From positions 13,572,275 to 13,636,274 of the forward strand of contig NC_134032.1 of the NCBI RefSeq assembly GCF_964204645.1: a DNA stretch of 64,000 bases, read 5' to 3'. This stretch comes from Tubulanus polymorphus (Eukaryota; Nemertea; Palaeonemertea; Tubulaniformes; Tubulanidae). Positions 1-20,328 of this stretch are shown piece by piece (the first letter of the stretch is position 1; every line of letters begins with the position of its first letter). The notes beneath the pieces were generated by a model. It was given only the letters and a program-made list of their open reading frames with translations, did no database searches and was not told where the DNA came from. A program made the position numbers and the translations under genes.

Positions 1-882
1 TAAAGCCGGGTCTTTCGCTTTAGAAAAAACTACATTCACATTTTGTCTGGGTACGTTTTTCTCGCACCACGGAATATCATCTGACGCAACAATAAACAGT
101 ACATTTTCACCGTACAATGACGTCATACGGTCCATCGCAATCTTTATATAGATGACCGGAACTGTGACGTAACCGAAACGAAATGAGCGTGTTGACTTCA
201 TATCACCGCGTCTTATATGTATGCCGATAATCGTAATATTGGCGCTAGTGAGCAATGAAAGATTGTACGCGCTACGCTGTACGAAATTTTCGGCGGCCAT
301 TTTTATGTGTTTTCGGAACGTAAATTGTTTACGAATTTCGTCGGTTTCATTTTGAAAATATTTCCACGACTGTAGATAACCCAGGATACGACTGGCGAAC
401 AAACCGGTGATGTTTAAATCACGAGTATCGGGATCGAATTTACCCGCGCCTTTTTCCTTGAGCACGGTTTTTACACCGTCATTTTTTAGCGTTACAGAAG
501 GCGCTGTCAATTCGAAAGCCGTCGCTAGATTGAAATCAACCGGAATGACCGGCATGACGTCATAGTGTTTAGAAATAGCATACAGCGCCGCGTATTGGAA
601 CATCAAGTTACCAGTGCGACCCATAAACCAGATAGTCATAACCGGAAATGGATTCTTCGGGAATTTTATCACTTCCGGTGCTGGCTGATTTGGAGAAAAT
701 GGCCGTCGTCGGAGTCTGCCGGTTGTCAGAAAGTCTGATGCGCCGTAAACTGGGGCTCTTACGGATGGCAGATCTCGCATCGACGTTGATCCTCCGCAGC
801 GCCAGTAGGTTGAAGTAAATCCAGTTATTATAAAAACAATGCTAAAACCAATCATAAAATCGATTAAACTGATTCTCCGCAT
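1..882 (-). CDS. Alpha-1,2-fucosyltransferase-like (GT11), copy A, 3' part cut by window edge
   Basis: Single-exon gene with 294 codons visible; the last ~45 residues lie outside the window. GT11 enzymes move fucose from GDP-fucose onto galactose of glycans in the Golgi. From the ATG at 882 the protein has a short cytoplasmic N-terminus, one hydrophobic anchor (about residues 5-24), a variable stem, the entry motif FMGRTGNLMFQYAAL, the phrase LGYLQSWKYF, and the donor-site signature GIHIRRGD. This is the type II Golgi layout. The start is supported by an in-frame stop upstream (about 982-984) with no other ATG between. It is a close paralogue of the gene at 2860-3876. The stem is the most diverged part: it is longer and Arg-rich here. 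No frameshift is visible. The acceptor glycan cannot be told from sequence. Confidence 0.85.
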   Translation of the reverse strand, partial: MRRISLIDFMIGFSIVFIITGFTSTYWRCGGSTSMRDLPSVRAPVYGASDFLTTGRLRRRPFSPNQPAPEVIKFPKNPFPVMTIWFMGRTGNLMFQYAALYAISKHYDVMPVIPVDFNLATAFELTAPSVTLKNDGVKTVLKEKGAGKFDPDTRDLNITGLFASRILGYLQSWKYFQNETDEIRKQFTFRKHIKMAAENFVQRSAYNLSLLTSANITIIGIHIRRGDMKSTRSFRFGYVTVPVIYIKIAMDRMTSLYGENVLFIVASDDIPWCEKNVPRQNVNVVFSKAKDPAL

Positions 883-2365
883 TTTCCGAATTAGTAAAAC
901 GTCGATTCGGGTTGTGATTAGCAAGGATCGTCTCCGTAAGTGGTCAGAGTAACGAGTCACCGGTTGGTTAGCGCGCGAGAATCAATGAAGATATTTCAAG
1001 ATCTGTAAATATTTCAGCGTTTATCCCCGCAACGGCACGTGTTGATCAGGCTGAACGAAACTATACATTTAGTCTTCTAAAAATGTCCAACTCTTTAGGA
1101 AACGTCGAGAAACCGATTGAAATTGTTACCTAATTCCTCGTCATTAATCGAGTACTGAGTTAAGTTCTACACGTTTTGGCGGCCACAATCTGACCAGCTT
1201 TCTCGTTTGTCCGACTGGATTTTTATATGGCGAAATTGTGCAATGAATGTTTTATAGTTATTGATCTATCGTTCAGTGCAGGTGCGATAAAGCAGCGATA
1301 CTTTTATTACTTACTCTGCTTACATTTCATTTATGGGGGAAATCGAACACATCTCGTTTTGCATAATATGTAGTGCTCTTAAAATGATCGGGAACGTGCG
1401 TTTCCTCGACTTTTAAATAGCGATTCTAACTAACTTTGTATCGGTTAAAACTCAGTCACTATAGACCTATAGTACTCCTAAAATATAAGCATCAATCAAA
1501 TTATGCAACTCCTCGAATGAATGTGTGTTGTTTGGTGAAAATGTTTTTTTTTTATTCGCGTGCCACAGTTAGTAACGTCCAGCCATGTGAATCCAAACCG
1601 TCAAGTGCTGCCCCTATACATATCGTTGACGGTGAATGCGTGAACTAACTTATTACTCACTTGCCGCCGTAGGAATAATATGCAGCCGTGTTAGTTCATA
1701 TGTTCAACGCTAACGATAAATCAAAGGGCAGCACTCGACGGTCAAGTTCTGTCACCGCGGGACCGAAATTTATGATAACTAGTCAAGTTTCCAGTTTCTA
1801 TGAGTGGTACTGTGCGTGCGGGTGTACCGGTTTCGAACCCATTCTATGATACTGATGCTGACTAGCCCTGACGTTGCAAATCGAGGATAAACAGGATGTC
1901 CCGAGTTCGATTCCCGTCTATTGGCATGCACATGCATTTTGCTACTTCTGCTATACAGGCAATCTACTACCATCTACATCATCTTGATTTCAGTGAGACG
2001 ATACGATATCATTGTTGCTAATATTTTCAATAAAATCTGGGATATCGAGTTATTAAGTTAAAAGACCACATTCAGTCAGAGTAGCACGTTTAATGATAAT
2101 TTGATACAAGGCGATTCAGGTTTGCTGTACGGGTGACATTTTGCCGATTTAAAAAAAAGTGATAACGTTTGGGTTTACGTCAGGTTCATGAATTGTACCA
2201 CTATATCAATATCGTGATTTTCATCAGCCATATGAAAATCTACCATGCGCGCGAGTCAACACAAATATCTATCAATATTGAAATTGCTTTCATAAAAATT
2301 CACACTATTTACAAATTAAATGACATATAACAACTATTTCTACATAACGGTATACGAATTGCATA

Positions 2366-2536
2366 CACACAGAGTCCCGCTCCGCTGATGCTTTTCCGTT
2401 CATTTTCCAGGCATTCAAAAACGTTGTTTTAGTGTTTCAACAAATACCATTCATGACCGACCGAGACAACGAAGGTCTAGGTCTAACGGGTCGCACACAC
2501 AGAGTCCCGCTCCGCTGATGCTTTTCCGTTCATTTT
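2366..2536. repeat. 41-bp direct repeat, two copies 130 bp apart
   Basis: Positions 2366-2406 and 2496-2536 are identical by eye and begin CACACAGAGTCCCGCTCCGC. The segment between them (2409-2493) is itself the partner of a third locus at 5871-5955. This looks like a local tandem duplication of a compound unit just downstream of the fucosyltransferase gene. Confidence 0.8.
2409..2493 (+). repeat. 85-bp direct repeat, left copy (partner 5871-5955)
   Basis: Begins AGGCATTCAAAAACGTTG and ends near GTCTAACGGGTCG. The second copy at 5871-5955 is in the same orientation with only a few mismatches. The two flank fucosyltransferase copy B. Confidence 0.8.
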
Positions 2537-2859
2537 CATCATGTCGTATCATTCATATCAGGAAAGCATACTTGATTACCATTAACTCGCATTCGTATTT
2601 TATTTTCGAATGAGAGTTTAGAGAGTCTCCATCTGTCTCAGCCTTCATATACACATTGAAACCTTTTCTGTTTATAAACACCTTTTTACTAATAGTTTTC
2701 GTGGAGCCCTAACGATACGTTACATGTTCGACCTCGCACTCGTTAAAGAGGTTTCAAGTTTCTAGTTGTGACGGTCAACGAAGGTCAACGTTGTTTGCGA
2801 GAAGCACCGGCGCCCCTCAACAGGAAACAGTGGCATGAGTTGTGGAACGGAAACACCTT

Positions 2860-3876
2860 TCACTTTCCGGATAGACCGATCCAATATGGCGGAAAATAAT
2901 CCTCATGACTGACTTGTCGTGCCAGTGTCGAATTTTTGCGCGGCCAATCCTTGTAATATATAGTCGTTCCATTTGCTAACCAGGCCGCCCACCAACCGAA
3001 CGAACCTGTCGAAATGATCACGTGATCGCAGGATGACAATATAGCCAGATCTAAAGCCGGGTCTTTCGCTTTAGAAAAAACCACATTCACATTTTTATTG
3101 GGTACGTTTTTCTCGCACCACGGAATATCATCTGACGCAACAATAAACAGTACGTTTTCACCGTATAATGACGTCATACGGTCCATCGCATTTTTCATAT
3201 AGCTGACCGGGACTGTGACGTAGCCGAAATCAGATAAGTATTTTAACGTCATATCGCCGCGTCTTATATGTATGCCGATAGTCGTAATTTTGGCGCTAGT
3301 GAGCAATGAAAGATTGTATGCTCTACGCTCTATGAAATTTTCGGCGGCCATTTTTATGTGTTTTCGGAACGTAAATTGTTTACGAATTTCGTCTGTTTCA
3401 TTTTGAAAATATTTCCATGACTGTAAATAACCCCAGATACGGCTGGCGGACAAACCGGTGATGTTTAAATTGAGAAACCTGGGATCGAATCTACACGGAT
3501 CTTTTTCGTAATGCACAATTTTGATACTGTTTTCTTTGAGCGTAATAGAGGGCGCTGTCAATTCAAAAATCTTCGCCAATTTGAAATCTACAGGAATGAC
3601 CGGCATGGTGTCATAGTGTTTAGAAATAGCAAATAGCGCCGCGTATTGGGACATCAAGTTACCAATGCGACCCATAAACGAGCCGATCATAACCGGAAAT
3701 AGAATAGGCGGGAATTTTATCGCTTCCGGCTGGCACGGAGAACATGGTCGTGTAGATGTGCTGTAAACAGGTGTTGATTCCCGGCAGCGGCAGCGACAGT
3801 GTATTGCAGTAAATCCAGTAATTATTAAAACAACACTTGAACTAATTACGAAAACGATAAAACTAATTTTCCGCAT
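2860..3876 (-). CDS. Alpha-1,2-fucosyltransferase-like (GT11), copy B
   Basis: Complete single-exon gene of 338 aa, the usual size for animal GT11 enzymes. Predicted type II Golgi protein transferring fucose from GDP-fucose to glycan galactose. Residues 5-24 form the signal anchor. MGRIGNLMSQYAAL (69-82) is the family N-terminal motif, GYLQSWKYF (149-157) follows, HIRRGD (203-208) is the GDP-fucose binding signature, and STGSFGWWAAWL (289-300) is the conserved C-terminal motif. Several N-glycosylation sequons are present (for example NET near 159 and NST near 315). The ATG at 3876 is preferred over an open extension to 4002 because the paralogue at 1-882 starts at the matching codon and has a stop upstream. 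All key motifs are intact, so it is probably active. Linkage and acceptor specificity are inferred from family only. Confidence 0.88.
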   Translation of the reverse strand: MRKISFIVFVISSSVVLIITGFTAIHCRCRCRESTPVYSTSTRPCSPCQPEAIKFPPILFPVMIGSFMGRIGNLMSQYAALFAISKHYDTMPVIPVDFKLAKIFELTAPSITLKENSIKIVHYEKDPCRFDPRFLNLNITGLSASRIWGYLQSWKYFQNETDEIRKQFTFRKHIKMAAENFIERRAYNLSLLTSAKITTIGIHIRRGDMTLKYLSDFGYVTVPVSYMKNAMDRMTSLYGENVLFIVASDDIPWCEKNVPNKNVNVVFSKAKDPALDLAILSSCDHVIISTGSFGWWAAWLANGTTIYYKDWPRKNSTLARQVSHEDYFPPYWIGLSGK

Positions 3877-5029
3877 TTTTCGAATTGGTGAGATGATGAT
3901 TCGGGTTGTGGTCAGCAATAAGTCTCGTCCCCTGTAATGGTCAGAGTAATTGGTCGGCGGTTGGTCAGCGCGCGACGAGAATCTATAACTCAAAAAGCGC
4001 ACTTGTTTAGTACAAACCGATTAGGTTTTGGTTTACTTGGTGTTTTGGCCAGTGAAAGCGGTTTTTGCGATTTAAACGAATCGAAAGATTAAATATAGCT
4101 GCAAAGCAGCAATAACGGGCTTCTGCCTACGTAACTGGCTATTTTGAAGGAGTGGAACCTAGGGGTCAACACATAAGATCCATAAGGGCTACTATGTAAA
4201 AAGCAGCAGAAACCCTTATTATCAACGGTTTCGAGAGGTTTTGCGGATGGCTGCCACCTTGGTTGAGTCGGTTTAACGCAGCAAACCACTCCCTGGCGGA
4301 TTGATCTGTTTACGACGAAATGCCGTTTGAGCAATGGACTTCACAAATGCGACTTCAGTTAACCTTATCTTTCGGTTTGCTCTTAAAATAAGTTGGCCTC
4401 TGATCTGACAAGATATGTTGTCAAATCGTTGATTGAAATCATGACTGGGGCGTTTTCGAAGGTGTCTGAAAATGAGATATTTTATTTACCCTTTTAAATT
4501 CTGAATTAGGTTCCACATTTTGGCGGCTAGTCCCGGTTGCTTAGCTGTTTCGATTTTCTGTGTTCGGTTGACCACTTTAGTTTCGGTTTGTACAATGGAT
4601 GCTTCTGAGTAAGATACGAGAATTAATCGTTCGCAGTACCGGGTGCAAAAGAGCAACGATGTTTTCTTTACCATAGCGACGGCGATTGGTTTGCACACAG
4701 TTCGTTACGCAATCAATCCATGATTTTGAATAAGAGCGTTGCTCTTTTGGAAGCAAATACATGTAATAGCAGTTTAAAATTATGTGACAGTCGCGATAGA
4801 CCTATATACTTATACTCCTCGTTAGCGTGTATTTGAACCTGTGCGGCATCGTAAAAAATATGCCAAATACCCCCCTTAAGGTATTTGAACCCAGAAAGAT
4901 ACGGCATTAAGAGACTCTGTCACAATCATCCCAGAGACCGTTGCACAATCCAGCCCTTGTGCAGCTATCAACCTAATGCCTGCACGCACACCCTCATTAT
5001 CCCAGGCGTCGTCATCCCCTGTGGCACTA

Positions 5030-5190
5030 TCCAGGTATTCTTCTTGAAAATGAAAAGGGGTGTCATTTTTGAACCGTCAATTTTGACCGACATTTACCAT
5101 TTGTGAAAAATGGGTTCGCCCAGGCTTTGTCATTCAAAAAGGTGATCGTCTGACAGGGTCCAGACAACAGATTGACAGCTGCACAGTAGA
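5030..5190 (+). repeat. Dispersed repeat, copy 1 (copy 2 at 6491-6675)
   Basis: Shares with 6491-6675 the ordered blocks GGGTGTCAT, TTGTGAAAAATG, CATTCAAAA and ACAGCTGATTGACA-like, with many substitutions. An old dispersed repeat of unknown class. Confidence 0.65.
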
Positions 5191-5870
5191 AGACCCAGCC
5201 TCCCCTTAGGAATGAAAGCTTACACTTCAACCTGGACGGCATCGTGTGACTCTGCGCCACGGGAACTCTTCCTTCCACTCGCAGGGATTCGGACCTGACG
5301 GCACCGAAAGACTCGATGCTAATCCTTCAAGAGACTACAAAGACCACCCAGAAAACCGAGGGAAAAAGGATTTGAACCCAGTGGCATTGCGATAAGGATT
5401 ACCGATAATGAAACTCATAGCTGCGGTATAACCATGCTGCCATACACAAAACACGTTTCTCGCGTCTCCCGACTATTTGGCAGAAAACCCTTGATGCAAT
5501 TCCCTCGACCATTATTTGTATCGATAACTGGCATTTCCGGTTTGATGGGCCTGAACTCAAGAATGAAAAGAATGGACCTCCAACCGCGGAAGATTACGGT
5601 AGCGATTTTCATTTCTACATAGACGTACGCTCTCAGGCTAGCGCCTTCATCCCCTACAGCCCTTTCGAAATTACCATGCAATAATATCAGCTTGGCCAAA
5701 AATATAACAAGCCTCGGAAGAACAGAAAAAGAAATACCCGGCAAATAAACACGCAAATTGACTTCAATAGAACTAATCTTTATTTTTCCATTATTTCAGA
5801 TTTTCCTTCCATCGATATGAATACACAAATATCGTCTTCTTAACCGTTATCGATTTTACTGACACGAACC

Positions 5871-5955
5871 AGGCATTCAAAAACGTTGTTTTAGTATTTC
5901 AATAAATACCATTCATGACCGACCAAGACAACGAAGGTCAAGGTCTAACGGGTCG
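5871..5955 (+). repeat. 85-bp direct repeat, right copy (partner 2409-2493)
   Basis: Near-identical to 2409-2493 and in the same orientation, on the far side of fucosyltransferase copy B. Confidence 0.8.
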
Positions 5956-6231
5956 TTTAGTGGATAAGGTCAAGGTCGCCGTAACCTTATTCTATTTCAA
6001 AAATTCATAGTTCGCAATTTTATTTTCTTTATATGGAAAACGTGGATATCTTATTCTTCAAAAAGCAGCACAGTGAAAATCAAATATTCAGCAAAAACTA
6101 TCAGTTATATTTAGATGATTTTTAAATTCGTTAGTTCACGAAATGTTTCTCAAGCTGCATTAAAACTAGTCTAAATCGATCCCCCAATTTATTTTTTTTA
6201 TTACCAATTATTTGGACAGGAAATTAATGCC

Positions 6232-6344
6232 CTGGACCCAGTTCCACAGTTGTGAGTTAGAGTTAACTCTGAGTTAAAGTTAGTTCATTTGCAATGAGTT
6301 AACTCAAGAGTCAAATCTTAACTCAGAACTGTGGAACTGGATCC
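6232..6344. mobile_element. Palindromic MITE-like element with CAGTTCCACAGT ends
   Basis: Left end reads GACCCAGTTCCACAGTTGTG and right end AACTGTGGAACTGGATC, its inverted match. The interior is rich in GAGTTAA/TTAACTC blocks, so the whole ~113 bp can fold on itself. Relatives occur at 12349-12469, 43539-43653 and 45631-45737, and more distantly at 15081-15217 and 25391-25507. No coding capacity. Confidence 0.7.
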
Positions 6345-6490
6345 TGATTGTTAATATCTTAACTTGACTACAAATCAATGAAGCAAAAGCAATAACCACT
6401 ATGCAGCTATCAAACCTCAGTCTGTACATACGCCCCCGACGTTTGACAGACGTTCACTTTTTGCCCAATGTTTGTCCAGGGCCCATGGCA

Positions 6491-6675
6491 GGACCCCAGA
6501 TATTTTCATTTCAAAATGAATAAGGGTGTCATGTCTGAACAAACAATTTTTAGATGGACATTCACAATTTTGTGAAAAATGAGTTTGTCAAAAATGTTTT
6601 TCGTCCAGATATAGCCATTCAAAAGATTATCGTCCGAGGGGGCGGGTATAGACAGCTGATTGACAACCACATTAT
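6491..6675 (+). repeat. Dispersed repeat, copy 2 (copy 1 at 5030-5190)
   Basis: Diverged copy of the 5030-5190 repeat, recognised by conserved order of short blocks. Confidence 0.6.
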
Positions 6676-8463
6676 CATTTAGCAACCCCTATTGTATAAT
6701 GAATGTATAATTCTATTAATTAGATTCAGATGTATTTCACCTCATGATGGGATACGATCCCAAAAACGTTAAATGATCGTTGTCACGGATTTTCATTAAC
6801 CCGAGAGATCTCTCTACCTCAGATTCTAATCAATTGATTTCGATTAATCCCAGTAAACTTACCAATTAAACTGAAGTTGATTAACTTTTTACAAATCTAA
6901 CAATCGATCTCCCCCCCCCCCCGCGATCTAAAGCCTTGGTTACATTATTGGATTAGAAACAAAATGCGCGCTATCAACGGAAATTACATTATTACATAAT
7001 CATTACTACAACATCATCGTTTAACATAGTCTCAATAATCCAGGTACCAGACAGGACTACTTGATATCTCTTTTCGATTGTAGTTTTCACCACAAACGAC
7101 CGCATTATCTGACATAAAAAATAGAAGTTAAATTGAAAATCAGCTATAGCAATTATTCTGTTTTTGGGAGTATTTCGATACTTTTTTTGGAGTAAAAGAT
7201 ACTCTCAAATAGTAGTCGTAGTCAGGTCTGAGCTGAAGACAAACAAAACATTGCCTAGCTAGCCTAGTATACTCCCCGTCCCAATATAGAAAATGTTATA
7301 TTTTACTCTTGGCTTTTTGTAGCTACCTACATCCAAATACATGATTTTACAAGCCCAATTAGTTAACCCGCGTTTAACCAAAAATATAGGATACATATTT
7401 TTGGCGTAACCTAAAGTAACCAAATATACACTTCAAAACTCTCTGCACCAACACCTTGAAAACCATTAAAAATCTTCAAACTCAGCAAAATAAAGTCAAG
7501 TGACACACAACACAGTCACATTAGTAGCTTATTAATTCATTGAGTCATACAAGAGTCATGCATACTTCATTTTCATTCAGTTGACTCCAAATTGACTATG
7601 TCCTAAGCATTCATTACGCTACAGATCAGAGTCAAAATTATTTCAACTTCAATCTCTTGATTAGAGAAGAGTTCAATTGTTAATCAACCACAATGAACTG
7701 GCTCCATCAGGACTCAGATCGACAGTTCTCAAATGACTTTGGTTCCAACCCTACCTCCAAAAATATTATCCATAACTCTGGAGCTGGGTCGGTCCAGGAT
7801 CAATTGACTCAAAATCATTTCATTTTCAAATATAACTTTCAAAATCTGTGGAACCGAGTCCAGAGGGAGGTTATCAAATACTATCGTATTTATTATTGGC
7901 ACAATCTTTTTTTTTTACTTTGCTTCAATAAGTACTTTGAACAAAAGCCGAGCAAAATTAGCACACTTTATCTCTGTAAAAAAAGTTTACATCGAAAAAT
8001 TTCACGATTTTACAACAATTTTTCAAATGTTAAAAATTAATACTACGAAAACAGATACGTAAAAGTTGATTTTATCTATAGACGAATTTTTGGGTGTTTA
8101 AAACAAAATCCCGATATATGACATTTTATCAAAAATTAATAGATTATCAAAGCTAAATTCAAGAGAAGAGACATGAAATTCTTAATTTCTTCTTTTTTTT
8201 AATACTAATGTAGCTGGGCTAGTACAGTCAGTGATTAAAAAGTTTTCATTTTTCAAAAGTGAAAAGGACAGAATTCAAAACGGAAAACATCAACAGACTA
8301 CAACATAGAGGGCGCTACCGATGTTTATCATCAAATGATATCGAGGGCGCTACCTCTCAAACAGGATACAGGGGGTCTAGTAGACGACAGAGGGCACCAC
8401 TTTCTATATAATATGGAGGGCACTACTAGTATGCTGCAGACGATATAGGGGGCGCTACAAGTC

Positions 8464-8469
8464 TTTATT
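8464..8469 (-). terminator. Poly(A) signal AATAAA of the NNT gene
   Basis: AATAAA on the minus strand, about 140 nt after the NNT stop codon at 8612. Confidence 0.6.
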
Positions 8470-8611
8470 TTGCTGAACTACGACGACACAAATACAGTTT
8501 TACACTCATCAAAATTCAAACAACGGCCAAACGACACCTGTGACTGAAAAAACACCCTCGATTGAGAGAGAATAACAAACTATAATTTCTCTACAACGAC
8601 CGACGGAGCCA

Positions 8612-18815
<10,204 letters not shown>

Positions 18816-19791
18816 GACTGAGTGATAACCCTGACAAAAAAAAGAATTAGAAACAATTTTAAATTCATACATAGAGCTATAATTATATGATATTTGATCA
18901 ACCTTTTGTTTTTTTAAGCATTGGGCTTTTGTTTTCAGTTTTACTTTAATTTGTATTATTACACCTAGTTTGCGGTTTGTTGTATTCTACTAATTGTTTT
19001 CCTGTCTCTGTTTTAAATCACTTTCTGTTATTCAACCTTTCGCTGTTTGATTCTCATATCTTGTTTTTTACTTCTCTCCTCTCAGGTAATTTTCCTCAAA
19101 TGTTTTATGAAAATATATTGAACTGTCTGCATGTCAAAAGGGGCTGTAGCCAGGGGTGTTACTGTTAGGGGTTCTGAATCTGCTTGGTGCTGGGAGTAGA
19201 TACATGTTTTAACAATTTTTGCACCAACTAGTTCCAATTCTAAATTATATAGGCCCTATTCACAAAAGAAAGATCGAGGATTCTAAGTAAGGGTTAGCAA
19301 ATTCAATTTCACATATTGTTGTGTGTGCGTCTGTTCCCTTACGGCTTACAGTGGTGTTGTAAGTGCAGCGACTGCAGCGATGAAAGCCGCGGCAATAATT
19401 TACTGAATGACGTTTTTTTTTCTTTGAAAAAATTAAGCAAATTCGCCTGCCTAAAGCATTGAGGTTTCGGTTTAAGCTGCAGTACTCTGGCTGGATAAGT
19501 TTTTTGCACCACTCTGTATTGTCTTAAACGGGTGACCTTGTCTCCAGTAACCATCTCTTTTCTGCCTCGTTCATACTCCCATCAGCCCCGAATTTGAGAT
19601 ATGGCAAAAGAATAACATATTTCATAATGTGCGATGGTTTTTTAACTTACAGGTTGACTCTAACCGGGTTTAAATCGCGCTGAAATACCGAGCCAGACTT
19701 TACTTCCAGTTGTGTGCGTGATCGGACGACGATCACGATAAACCTGGCGCACTGTGCGTGATTGACTCGAGAAGTTATCCTACTCGCTTAC

Positions 19792-19860
19792 CAGTGTCGG
19801 TTTGGCTGACTGCGCATCGGACACGGTTCAGTGCCACATGCGGTCAGCAATCCAATATCC
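19792..19860 (-). promoter_or_regulatory. Possible noncoding first exon of NNT
   Basis: On the minus strand CACTG|GTAAGCG at 19792/19791 is a good donor. The NNT coding exon 1 has a matching acceptor (TTTTGTCAG at 18831) a few bases before its ATG, so a 5'UTR exon must lie upstream, and this is the best visible candidate. The transcription start is not determinable. Confidence 0.35.
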
Positions 19861-20328
19861 CAATGCATTATCATAAAAACCAAAAAAGGTACCTATGAAT
19901 AACGATACTGGGGTAAAAAAACATTTTTGCAACCATTCCTATGTGAATTAGAAGTGAGAAATGTCATACTTTTAATCATAGTTTTTTGATGATTTTTGCG
20001 GGTGCCCGGCCGCGTGTTGTGCCCCAGTGATCTCGCAACAAAAGTCAATCCATTATACGCCCATGAGGCGGCTTCGACTAACCAGCATGCAGAGTGACTC
20101 CATATTGTTACCTTATTTTTGTACCATATGACATTTCTTTTTTTTCTGTAATTTTATTCGTTCATCGAAATTGAGCAATCGATACAATTTTTCACTAGGG
20201 TCCGGGAATTTTGGTTTCGAATTCCGCGCGCATGCTGTACAAGTTCTCTACTGAACTCAGGAGTCGAACCCGCTCACGACCGGCGAATCTGTACAGCGCG
20301 TAGCAAAACTCAACCCTCTGTCTTCACG
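19793..20328. promoter_or_regulatory. Divergent promoter region between NNT and IDH
   Basis: Intergenic segment between the candidate first NNT exon (minus) and the IDH start codon (plus). It is richer in CG dinucleotides than the neighbouring introns. No TATA box is evident at a convincing position on either side. Any sharing of elements is inferred from layout only. Confidence 0.45.

Larger units (their letters stand above)
883..2859. other. Intergenic DNA between the two fucosyltransferase copies
   Basis: No gene recognised. The first ~100 bases (883-985) still resemble the 5' flank of the second copy, so the duplication unit included the proximal promoter. The rest is AT-rich unique-looking sequence with a small direct repeat (separate entry) and a B-box-like motif (AGTTCGATTCC near 1907). 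A minus-strand AATAAA at 2599-2604 could serve the gene ending at 2860. Confidence 0.6.
4003..8463. other. Repeat-rich intergenic region
   Basis: No gene recognised. Short open frames at 4089-4334, 5415-5756 and 7693-8040 show no family motif, and the 5415-5756 frame opens with TTG. The region holds a diverged repeat pair (5030-5190 and 6491-6675), a palindromic element (6232-6344), a C-run near 6910, and tRNA-like B-box fragments near 5285 and 5370. The stretch 8300-8460 has several short GGGCGCTAC-type motifs close to the NNT 3' end. Confidence 0.6.

Noticed and set aside
1880-1930. Possible tRNA gene near AGTTCGATTCC
   Set aside because: A B-box-like motif is present but no A box at the right distance and no acceptor stem; the same holds at 40667 and 41035.
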